DNA of 34,297 bases, taken from Verrucomicrobiota bacterium (lineage in GTDB: Bacteria; Verrucomicrobiota; Verrucomicrobiia; Opitutales; Opitutaceae). The stretch spans positions 1 through 34,297 of the forward strand of contig JAPLTN010000092.1 in assembly GCA_026398135.1 (NCBI GenBank), in the 5' to 3' direction. Numbering within the stretch: position 1 is the first letter of the stretch; each line of letters begins with the position of its first letter. This document shows, one piece after another, positions 1-7,443 of the stretch. The notes under the pieces are model-generated. The model searched no databases, had not been told where the DNA came from, and was given only the letters and a program-made list of their open reading frames with translations. The position numbers and the translations under genes were made by a program.

Positions 1-2469
1 GCCTTCCGAGATGGAGTTGGTTGTGATCAGCGCGATGTAACCATTTGGACTAACTAAAGAGAAGGCGCGCCGTAAGAAGTAAGTCACTAGGTCACATAGT
101 CCGCCAGTTCCTGGGAATTGATCCATCAGATACCCAAGGACTGCATCACCGTAGGTTCCGCTGATTTTCTTTCCGCCCAAATAAGGCGGGTTGCCGAGAA
201 TGCAGTCGAAGCCGCCGCGCGCGATGATCTCGGGGAATTGAAGAAACCAGTGGAAGAAGCGCTTTCGCTCGGCGAGGGCGCGGGCGGCACCGAGGGCATC
301 GGCGCGCGGAGTGGCTTTGCCGGCGAGGTAGTCGCGGAAGGGTTCGTCGGGGAGGAGGTGGGCCTTGATCGCCTCGGTCTTGGGGGTGTAGAACTGGGCG
401 ATGGGAATGGCGGCGAGCTGGGCGAGGTGCCAGGCGTCGGTGCCGGAGGCGAACTGCTCGTAGCGGCGTTTCTTGGCCTCGATCTCGGTGGGGGTGCGTT
501 CGGGCAGGCCGCAGATTTCGTTGGATCGGGTGACGATGGCATCGAGCTGGGCCTTTAGCTCGGGGGCGAGGTTGAGGGTGGTCTGGGATTTGCCGGCGCG
601 CTCGTCTTTGTTTTTGCGGCGGAAGTGGGCGGCGATGTCTTTGTCGTCGCCGGGGAGGGTGGCGAAGGCTTCGTCGGGCACGCCGCGCTCCAGCTCTTCG
701 CGGCGGACGAAGCCGACGATGGCGTTGCCGCACTTGATGTGGTGGTCGAGGAAGTTGAGGGGTTCGCCGGGGCTGTGGGCTTCCAGCCAGAGAGCGACTT
801 TGCAGAGCTCGACGGCGAGGGGATTGAGGTCCACACCGTAGATGCACTCGCGGATGACGTCGCGCACGGCGGTGCGGAAGGCGGCGGGGCTGGGCTGCTC
901 CTCGCCGGTGCGGACGATGGCGAGTTCGGTGCCGATGCGGCGGGCGGCGGCGAGGAGGATGTGGCCGGAACCGCATGAGATGTCGGCGACGCGAAGGCTG
1001 AGGAGGGCGGCGGCGGGATCGGGCTCCTTGAGCTTTTGGGCAATGAGGGGATCGAGGGCGTGTTTGAGGAGGGGCTGGACGAGGTCGTCGGGTGTGTAGT
1101 GGGAGCCGGTGGCGGCGCGTTCGTCGCCTTGTTTGAAGGCGAAGGCGGGGCGCGGGCCGTCGGCGTGGAAGACGGGCTCGAATTCGAGGAGGCCTTGATA
1201 GACGGAGCCGAACTCCTCGACGTTGAGGGCGGCGTAGTTGACGCGGATGGTGGTGTGGGCGTCCTCGTTTTCGTAGAGGGAGAGGGCGCGGAGGCAAAAG
1301 AAGGTGGTGGCGTTGTCGAGGTAGCAGTCGCGGATAAGGCCGATGGCGTCGGGGCGGAAGAGGTCGCCAGCGAGCGGGGCGATGCCGAGGCGGGGGCCGG
1401 GGCCGCCGGCCTCGAAGAGTTGGAAGCAGGCGAGGACGGCGAGCCAGGCGTCGTCTTTGCGCGGGTCGTCGAGGTGGCGGGTGTCGGCGAGGCGGCGGAC
1501 GCGTTGGAGGCTGTAGAAGCGGTAGTAGAGGTCGCGCTTGGTGGCGGACGGCGAGAGGGGGTAAACGAGGTTGCGCTCTTCGATGACGAGCAGGAAGAGG
1601 AGGCGGTAGATGAGGCGGAGGAGGTGCGAGTAGTAGGCGGCGGGGGTGAGTTGCCCGGACTGGACGGCGGCACGGAGAGTTTCGTTTTTCGGATGGGCGA
1701 GGAGGCCGTTGGCGAAGGATTTGATGGCGGTCTCGACGGCTTTGCTGAGGCCGTCGCGGATGCGGGCACCTGCCTCGACGGAATCGAGATGGTAGCGCTC
1801 GATGAGACTTTCAGCGGTGGCCTCGGAGGAGGCGGGAAGGCGCGAGGCGTGGAGGAAGCGGTAGAGGAGCGCGAAGTCGGCGTAGAGGCCGTCGGTGAAG
1901 ATGCGGTCGAGGTCGAACTCGAGGTAGGTGAGTTTGACGAGGCGGGAGCTGTCGCGGAGGAGGCGGAGGAGGCGGCCGTTGGTGACGAGGCCGTAGGTCT
2001 GGTCGGCGAGGTTGAGGTATTCCTGCACGAGGCCGTGGGCCGACATGCGGGGGCCGGAGGTGCGCTCGGGACGGCGGTCGAGGCCGGCGGGTTCGCGAAC
2101 GCTGACGATATGGACGGGGACGCCGGCGCGGTTGGCCGCGTGGTGGGAGATGGGGTAGAGTTTACCGTGGAGATCGAGGCCCCGGTCGTGGCGTTCGAGC
2201 TGGTAGCCGAGAAGGCCGAGGAGGGGGACGATCCAGAGGTTGCGCGTCTCGGTGGTGGCGGAGGCGTTGGGGTGGAGGGCGTCGAGCTTGCGCTGGAAGA
2301 TGCGCCAGTAGTCCTGTGCGTCGGCCCAGGCGCGGGCGATCTCATCCTTCACGACGGAGCCGGTGGGCAGGCCGAAGTCTGCCGGGCGCTGGCCGGGCAG
2401 GTCGTCGGCCCGGGCGAAAAGTTCGGGGGAGAGGATAGCGCCTTCGAGGCGGAGGGAGGGGAAGGTCAT
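1..2469 (-). CDS. Eco57I/PglX-like N6-adenine DNA methyltransferase, 3' end outside window
   Basis: This reading frame is open from an ATG at 2469 to the window edge, giving 823 residues with no stop, so the C-terminus is missing. It carries a class I methyltransferase motif I (DISCGSG, residues 496-502) and the amino-methyltransferase motif IV NPPY (residues 760-763, context ILGNPPYLGGKKISG). That architecture, with a helical N-terminal half of about 450 residues and a long motif I to IV gap, is that of Eco57I-type type IIG and PglX/DrmMI-like methylases, which methylate adenine N6 to mark self DNA. The start overlaps the stop of the upstream nuclease-helicase gene by ATGA, so it is the last visible gene of the defence-like operon. 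Its role as self-marking methylase is inference. I see no nuclease motif in the visible N-terminal part, but a C-terminal target-recognition or other domain cannot be assessed. Confidence 0.88.
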   Translation of the reverse strand, partial: MTFPSLRLEGAILSPELFARADDLPGQRPADFGLPTGSVVKDEIARAWADAQDYWRIFQRKLDALHPNASATTETRNLWIVPLLGLLGYQLERHDRGLDLHGKLYPISHHAANRAGVPVHIVSVREPAGLDRRPERTSGPRMSAHGLVQEYLNLADQTYGLVTNGRLLRLLRDSSRLVKLTYLEFDLDRIFTDGLYADFALLYRFLHASRLPASSEATAESLIERYHLDSVEAGARIRDGLSKAVETAIKSFANGLLAHPKNETLRAAVQSGQLTPAAYYSHLLRLIYRLLFLLVIEERNLVYPLSPSATKRDLYYRFYSLQRVRRLADTRHLDDPRKDDAWLAVLACFQLFEAGGPGPRLGIAPLAGDLFRPDAIGLIRDCYLDNATTFFCLRALSLYENEDAHTTIRVNYAALNVEEFGSVYQGLLEFEPVFHADGPRPAFAFKQGDERAATGSHYTPDDLVQPLLKHALDPLIAQKLKEPDPAAALLSLRVADISCGSGHILLAAARRIGTELAIVRTGEEQPSPAAFRTAVRDVIRECIYGVDLNPLAVELCKVALWLEAHSPGEPLNFLDHHIKCGNAIVGFVRREELERGVPDEAFATLPGDDKDIAAHFRRKNKDERAGKSQTTLNLAPELKAQLDAIVTRSNEICGLPERTPTEIEAKKRRYEQFASGTDAWHLAQLAAIPIAQFYTPKTEAIKAHLLPDEPFRDYLAGKATPRADALGAARALAERKRFFHWFLQFPEIIARGGFDCILGNPPYLGGKKISGTYGDAVLGYLMDQFPGTGGLCDLVTYFLRRAFSLVSPNGYIALITTNSISEG

Positions 2470-5162
2470 CGGGGGGAGGTCGCCTTGAATTCGCTCACGA
2501 GCTGCCGCAGGGCGCGTAAATCCTGAAGTTCGGGGAGTTGGGCGGATTGAGTCTGATAAACATCGGCCACGATTTCCGCGCTTAGGTCCTTATCCAGCTC
2601 GGGCATTGTGGTCATTTTCCGACTCCGCATGGCATCCATGGCTGTTTTTAGGACTTTGAACGGTTTTAGGCCAAGGTGCTCGCTGATCATGCGCGGGGTC
2701 ATGACAGGAGGTTTGGCGACGGAGGAGATCGTTGGGGGTGGGGTTACCTGGACCGGCGCAAGAGCATGATTGATAGGGCGCGTTAGAATAGCTCCATGGG
2801 TTGCAGCCGTAGGGGAGATGGGAGCAGGGCGTTGTATCGGTGGATTCTTGAGGACGGGCCGGTGGGCCGGAAGTATGCCGGTCTGGAGATATTGGGCATA
2901 AGTTCTCCGCCAGCCTTTTTCCTGACCGTAGCGGCGCTGGAAGTCTTTTTCGCTTATCAGCTCGGGGCTGGCCACGGCGGATTTGGGAGGAGCCGCTGGC
3001 GGAATGGTGGTCGAAACTTGGGGCGGTGGAGGCAAAACCGGCGAGAGGACGACCGGAGGGGGGGCCACCTTCTGTAGAATAGGCGGGACCGGCGGAGTAG
3101 GCAGGATGGCCGGAGGGGGCGCGAGAGGCTGGGACGTGGAACCTGGGGCCAGAGGTTCGGGCGGGGAGGAAACCTGGGACTCCAACTCGGTGAAAATGTC
3201 CGGACGCAAAAGCTGGTCGGGGAAACCAAAGTCCATGCGCCAAAACTTGCTAGAGGCCTCCTGGCGATTGATCGGCTCGGAACAGGATGCGAGGAGCGCA
3301 CGCAGCTCGGTATCCCAAGAGGAGGATGCAGCGGAGCCATCGGGGCCTGGATAGACAAAGAACAGGAAGCAGGTGGCGCGGCTCGCGCACAGGTAGAGAC
3401 GTCGCCGCCAAAGCAGCATGGCAGGGATGTCGTCTTGATTCACGCCCTCGGGAGGCAGGCCCTCGATGACCACGACGGGGAATTCGCGGCCTTTTATGTG
3501 AGTGTCGATGACTCGGTCGGGATCGTGAACCTGAAGGTCGCGAAGCTGAACCCGCGAGAGGCGTTCCTGATCGAGATAGGGATCGGTGTGGGAAAAACGC
3601 ACCCACAAGACCTGCTCGGATTGAAGGCCCCAATCGTCGATCCAGCGATACGCAATGTGCCAGTCGCCGTAGCGGGCTACGGTGAACGACCAATAATTGG
3701 CGGGGTGGCAATCGTTCCTGATGTGCAGCTGGACGGGCCGCCCCGGCTCCGCAGGGAAGGGAGCGGCCGGATCGATGCCGAAGCCAAAGCTGCCCACCAA
3801 ATCGGTTTGGGTGGGCATGACCTTGACGCCGCCGGCACCAAACCAGCGAAACATGAGGGCCAGAGCGGCTCCATAAACAGGGGACGGGCAGCGGTAGTTG
3901 CGGGTGAGACGGGTGGAACAGCCGGAAAAAGACAGCCCCTGTAGAATGGAGGTCTGGTCGCCTACTAAACGGAGTTTTTGGTGCCGATCACACGCCAGGA
4001 TGAGGTAGCGCTTTCCCTCCCCCTTTGCCCACCAATCGCGGATGGCGGCCTGAGCCTGGGGCGTTAAGTCATGAGCCTCATCGATTAACAGGACATCGGC
4101 GCGAATCTCTACGCCATCGCGCCAAGATTCCACGCGAGGAGGCAGGGGGAAGTGGGCCAACGATGAATCATCGGCGGCATCCGCCAGATGCTGGAACTCT
4201 GCGCGGAAGCGCGCGCATTCCTTAGTCAGGACGTCGCATTGCTTGGGGTTCAGCCCGAAAAGGACGATCTTACGACGGCCAAGCGGGGGCAGACTGGCCT
4301 CGATAGCGGAATTATCCCACGGAACGAGCGTGCGTCTAGATATCTGACGATCTGCCACGATTTCTTGGATCACCTTTCCGGAGGCGAAGACCGTCGCCGC
4401 GTAGGCCAGGAGCACGGTTTTTCCCATGCCGGCGGCACCATTGATGGCCCAGCGGCCCTCGCGGGTGGGCTGAAATAATTTGGTGAGTTCGCAATCGAGG
4501 GTTTCGCGACAGCGCCCGACGTAGCGGATGCCATTAGGCACTTCGGGATGACCGAGTTCGGGGACTATAAGGCTATGGCGAACCTTGCGGAGAATGTCCG
4601 ACTGCTGAACCCGGAGCGGTCGCAGCCGGTCGGACTTCGCGCCCAAAAGCACGGCGAGGTCGGGTGGGCTTTTGAGGAGTTTCTCCAAGATCGCAAAGCT
4701 ACGCAGGTGATAGGTGAGGCGATTTTGGCTTGGGGACTTCTGGGTAAGCGACTCGGTGCCGACATCATCGCTGACCACGATAGCGTGGAGGTGAAGGTTC
4801 TCCGTCTGCTCGCGCGGGAAAATGTTTTGGAGGAGCGCCTGAGCTTGGTCGAAAAGCTGGGTCTTGAGGAACTTTACTTTGGGTTCCTGCCCTGGCCGTG
4901 CGTATTCGACGACCCACTCCTGGACGGCCTTATTGGGCGCGGCACCGCGAAACTTGACCACCTGCGCCTTGCATTCAATGAGCAGCAGGTGATCGGCGCC
5001 ATCGACATGAAAGTGAAGCAGGTGATCTATCTCAAAGCCTAGATCACGTTCTTTATTGAACTGATCGGGCCGAAAGAGACAGACACCCGAAAGCGCGCAG
5101 GCGGGATGAGACGCATCGAGAACGTCGCGGACTTCCAATTCCAAGCGTCTGCCGGATTTCAT
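2466..5162 (-). CDS. PD-(D/E)xK-like nuclease fused to SF1 (DUF2075/UvrD-like) helicase
   Basis: The protein has 898 residues from the ATG at 5162, chosen because it overlaps the preceding stop as ATGA; an open upstream extension of 40 residues is Arg/Pro-rich and unlikely to be translated. The N-terminus looks like a NERD or Mrr-type nuclease, with E8/E10, D46 (FEIDH) and E63-x-K65 (LLLIECKAQ). An SF1 helicase core follows: Walker A GAAGMGKT (242-249), Walker B LLIDEAHD, motif III-like ACDRHQKL, motif IV RNYRCP, then IKGREFPVVVIEG and a terminal LCASRA motif. After the core comes a proline-rich linker of about 100 residues and a C-terminal segment (MISEHLGLKPFKVLK) that resembles the IF-2 N-terminal or winged-helix type fold. 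A role in cutting and unwinding foreign DNA is inferred from the domains and the operon; the C-terminal assignment is weak. Confidence 0.85.
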   Translation of the reverse strand: MKSGRRLELEVRDVLDASHPACALSGVCLFRPDQFNKERDLGFEIDHLLHFHVDGADHLLLIECKAQVVKFRGAAPNKAVQEWVVEYARPGQEPKVKFLKTQLFDQAQALLQNIFPREQTENLHLHAIVVSDDVGTESLTQKSPSQNRLTYHLRSFAILEKLLKSPPDLAVLLGAKSDRLRPLRVQQSDILRKVRHSLIVPELGHPEVPNGIRYVGRCRETLDCELTKLFQPTREGRWAINGAAGMGKTVLLAYAATVFASGKVIQEIVADRQISRRTLVPWDNSAIEASLPPLGRRKIVLFGLNPKQCDVLTKECARFRAEFQHLADAADDSSLAHFPLPPRVESWRDGVEIRADVLLIDEAHDLTPQAQAAIRDWWAKGEGKRYLILACDRHQKLRLVGDQTSILQGLSFSGCSTRLTRNYRCPSPVYGAALALMFRWFGAGGVKVMPTQTDLVGSFGFGIDPAAPFPAEPGRPVQLHIRNDCHPANYWSFTVARYGDWHIAYRWIDDWGLQSEQVLWVRFSHTDPYLDQERLSRVQLRDLQVHDPDRVIDTHIKGREFPVVVIEGLPPEGVNQDDIPAMLLWRRRLYLCASRATCFLFFVYPGPDGSAASSSWDTELRALLASCSEPINRQEASSKFWRMDFGFPDQLLRPDIFTELESQVSSPPEPLAPGSTSQPLAPPPAILPTPPVPPILQKVAPPPVVLSPVLPPPPQVSTTIPPAAPPKSAVASPELISEKDFQRRYGQEKGWRRTYAQYLQTGILPAHRPVLKNPPIQRPAPISPTAATHGAILTRPINHALAPVQVTPPPTISSVAKPPVMTPRMISEHLGLKPFKVLKTAMDAMRSRKMTTMPELDKDLSAEIVADVYQTQSAQLPELQDLRALRQLVSEFKATSPR

Positions 5163-5635
5163 CGGGCGAGGAGTTGGGCTTCGGCGGCACGGGCGTCGGT
5201 TTCGAGGGGTCCTGGGCCGTAGCGGAAGTGGAGAAGCTCTTTCAGGTAGAAAAACATGAAGGCCTTGATGGACCCGAAGCACTCATACTGGGCAACGTGG
5301 CGGAACTCGTGGGGCCAGATGCTGGCACGGGCGACTTGATCTTCGCGCAGGTAGATGCCGTGGCCGAGCGTCATGCCGCCGGTGCGTTCGGGAAGCATAC
5401 CGGCTTGACCGGCGAAGGCACGGAGCACCGGGTCATCGGGAAAGGGAATCTCGGGTACCACGAGAATGCGGATGCGCTCTGGGGCGGTGACACCGACCTG
5501 GCTGGCCAAGGTGAGTTCTGCGGGGGTGAGGGAACGGCCTTGGGCGGCTATATGTGCCGAATGTTGCTCCGCCCAAGCGGTCGCCGCGCTCCAGAGGTCG
5601 TCGAAGGTGGGCGTGCTCATGGAGTGCGGGTTCAT
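5159..5635 (-). CDS. small HEFRH zinc-metalloprotease-like protein
   Basis: This 158-residue protein contains WPHEFRHVAQYE, an exact HExxH zinc-binding motif at about residues 115-119, followed about 35 residues later by an acidic stretch (LETDARAAEAQ) that could supply the third metal ligand. A hydrophobic helix (IKAFMFFYLKELL) lies between them. The N-terminal half carries ILVVPEIPFPDDP and has no signal peptide. The gene starts at 5635 (ATG, MNPHSM); an internal ATG at 5620 is also possible, and neither has a good Shine-Dalgarno sequence. The stop overlaps the start of the nuclease-helicase gene by 4 bases, so the two are probably translationally coupled. I do not recognise the family precisely; M48, IrrE/ImmA or DUF-type minimal gluzincins are candidates. 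Protease activity, perhaps activating or removing a partner protein, is inference. Confidence 0.75.
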   Translation of the reverse strand: MNPHSMSTPTFDDLWSAATAWAEQHSAHIAAQGRSLTPAELTLASQVGVTAPERIRILVVPEIPFPDDPVLRAFAGQAGMLPERTGGMTLGHGIYLREDQVARASIWPHEFRHVAQYECFGSIKAFMFFYLKELLHFRYGPGPLETDARAAEAQLLAR

Positions 5636-5698
5636 GTAAAGCGATGGGAGCTGGAGGAGATTGAGCGGGAGAGGGCTAAAGCCTAGAATTCAAAGTAG

Positions 5699-5773
5699 TG
5701 GGCCAAAGGCGTGGGCCATATAAGTTGCCGTTTTGTGGCGTGTTACGGCTATAGGGCATTTGGCTTTGGCCCA
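5699..5773. repeat. 10-bp perfect inverted repeat at a gene junction
   Basis: TGGGCCAAAG at 5699-5708 is matched by CTTTGGCCCA at 5764-5773, separated by 55 bases. The right arm lies inside the 3' end of the AlbA_2/HATPase gene and the left arm in the 113-bp gap before the metalloprotease gene. In the minus-strand mRNA this could form a long hairpin around the stop codon and adjust expression of the downstream genes. There is no T-tract, so it is not a classic terminator. Confidence 0.4.
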
Positions 5774-7431
5774 GTTGATTTAACCTCTTGGGCCATAGAA
5801 AGCCGACGGCTCGCTAGGAACCAGCGTGCCCAACGGCGGGTGCCTTGAACTGTCACTTGGCCTTCATCGCGCAATTGCGCCAGGAGCCGCTGCACCCCGC
5901 TTTCCGATAAGGCTGGCAAAACCTGGCAAAGCTCAGCCAAGGGTGCTCCCTTGGATTTGGTGTCGGTGAGATGCTTTAGTAGAAGCGCCTTGTTGGTCTC
6001 ATGATCGAGGCCCTTGCGGCGCGTATAAGCTCCGGACTGGCCGATGGCCGCGTAAAGCTCGCGAGAGAGCAGGTAGCGCGTGCCGACCCCGCGCCCTTGA
6101 CGTTCCACGATACCCAAGTCGAAAAGCACGGGAAGGCGGGCGGCAATTTCTGGTGCGAAAGGTTGGGGCAGGTCACGCTGAAGCGCGTCGAGGGCGAGGT
6201 AATCGTGCGTGATAAAGGAGCTGAGGCGTTCTTCACCAAGGCGGGAAAGGAAACGGATAAACGCCGGGTTTTGCACGGTGCCGGGGAGTGTGAGCCTCAC
6301 CTCGTGGCCGTCGGTTCCGGAAAAGTCGGGAAGCGGTTTGGTCTGCTTGATCGCGTTTTCGATCATCAAGTTCATGCCTTGTCCGGCGCGTTCGACCAAG
6401 CCGGCCTTGGAAAGGGTTTCGGCGAGGCGGCGATTACGGGGATTTTGTTGCTCAGAAATGTTGGCGGCGGTTATGCCAGGCGGGAAGCCGCCGGGGCTGA
6501 CGATTTCAAGTCGGCGGGCGTATTGGCGGATGAATATGGAGCCACCATGGCGATAGTCGCGGTGGGCGACGGCATTCAAGATGGCCTCGCGAATGGCGAC
6601 CTCGTCGAAGGTGGGGATATCGTAGCGGAAGAAATCCTCCTGATAGCTCTGGCGGTCGTTACGGAGGTTGATTTTTTGCCAGAGGGCTTCGTGAAGACTG
6701 AGGAAGCCGGATCGATATTCCTCACGATCCTGGGCGGGGCCGGAGGCTTCGGAGGAGCGATACTCAAATACGATCTCGGCCTGGCCTAGATGGCGGGTCA
6801 GTGCGGCGCGGGTGCCGAGGAGAATGAGCGCGGCGTAATTGGGACGGCCGTCGGTGAGCAAGTCGGCGTCGGTGAGGGCGACGAGGTCGGAGAGTTGTTC
6901 AAGGCGGGGGTTGCGAGCTTTGCGCGCCCAGCGGCGGCGGAAGTCGGCAATGAGCGCGGGATCTAGTGTCTCGATGCCGGCCGGACAGGGTTCGGCGGTA
7001 AAATCGGGACCGATCTCGGCGAAAATCTGTTGTAGATCGACGTCGCCCATGCCCACGAGGCTTTCCCCGGCGCGTTTGAGGTATTTGCCGTCCACGCTCC
7101 ACGCCTTGCCGGGCAAACGGGAGGGAACATGGACGATAAGAACGCGTCGACCGTCGTGGAAATATTCTTCAACGGGGATGCGATGTCGCAATCGTTCGTA
7201 GAGGTGAGACTCGACTTTGCCAGGTTCGGGAAATGCGAGGCTACCCACTACCTGCCTTGGCCTCAGATCGGAAACGCCAAGGATGAAGTGGCCGCCGCCC
7301 TCATTGGCCAAGGCGACGCAGTATTCGACCAAACGTGAAAGCGAGTAGTCGTTGCCTGCGGTCTTGAATTCGATGCGCGCACCTTCGGGAGCGGAAATCA
7401 GATGCTGGAATGCTTCGGGAGTGGTGGGCAT
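5749..7431 (-). CDS. AlbA_2 (Schlafen-like) and HATPase_c_4 domain protein
   Basis: This 560-residue protein belongs to the COG2865-type family. Residues 1-130 form an AlbA_2/Schlafen domain (GARIEFKTAG, LANEGGGHFILGVSD, YLKRAGESLVGM). The middle part has the HATPase_c_4 signature (IREAILNAVAHRDYRHGGSI, then VSPGGFPPGI and GQGMNLMIENAI), and the C-terminus carries winged-helix-like segments (residues 470-540, ALLLKHLTDTK, LCQVLPALSESGVQRLLAQLRDEG). Proteins of this type are often annotated as transcriptional regulators or ATP-binding proteins and recur in defence islands; Schlafen-type AlbA domains can bind or cut nucleic acid. The start at 7431 lies 12 bases after the stop of the SNF2 helicase gene, so it is co-transcribed. 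Whether it is a regulator, a sensor or an effector of the system cannot be decided from sequence. Confidence 0.85.
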   Translation of the reverse strand: MPTTPEAFQHLISAPEGARIEFKTAGNDYSLSRLVEYCVALANEGGGHFILGVSDLRPRQVVGSLAFPEPGKVESHLYERLRHRIPVEEYFHDGRRVLIVHVPSRLPGKAWSVDGKYLKRAGESLVGMGDVDLQQIFAEIGPDFTAEPCPAGIETLDPALIADFRRRWARKARNPRLEQLSDLVALTDADLLTDGRPNYAALILLGTRAALTRHLGQAEIVFEYRSSEASGPAQDREEYRSGFLSLHEALWQKINLRNDRQSYQEDFFRYDIPTFDEVAIREAILNAVAHRDYRHGGSIFIRQYARRLEIVSPGGFPPGITAANISEQQNPRNRRLAETLSKAGLVERAGQGMNLMIENAIKQTKPLPDFSGTDGHEVRLTLPGTVQNPAFIRFLSRLGEERLSSFITHDYLALDALQRDLPQPFAPEIAARLPVLFDLGIVERQGRGVGTRYLLSRELYAAIGQSGAYTRRKGLDHETNKALLLKHLTDTKSKGAPLAELCQVLPALSESGVQRLLAQLRDEGQVTVQGTRRWARWFLASRRLSMAQEVKSTGPKPNAL

Positions 7432-7443
7432 GGCGGGAATGTT

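Noticed and set aside
1036-2526. Long plus-strand open frame rich in Gly, Glu and Val opposite the methylase
   Set aside because: It is the GC-rich antisense shadow of the methyltransferase, whose motifs (DISCGSG, NPPY) are in the minus-strand frame.
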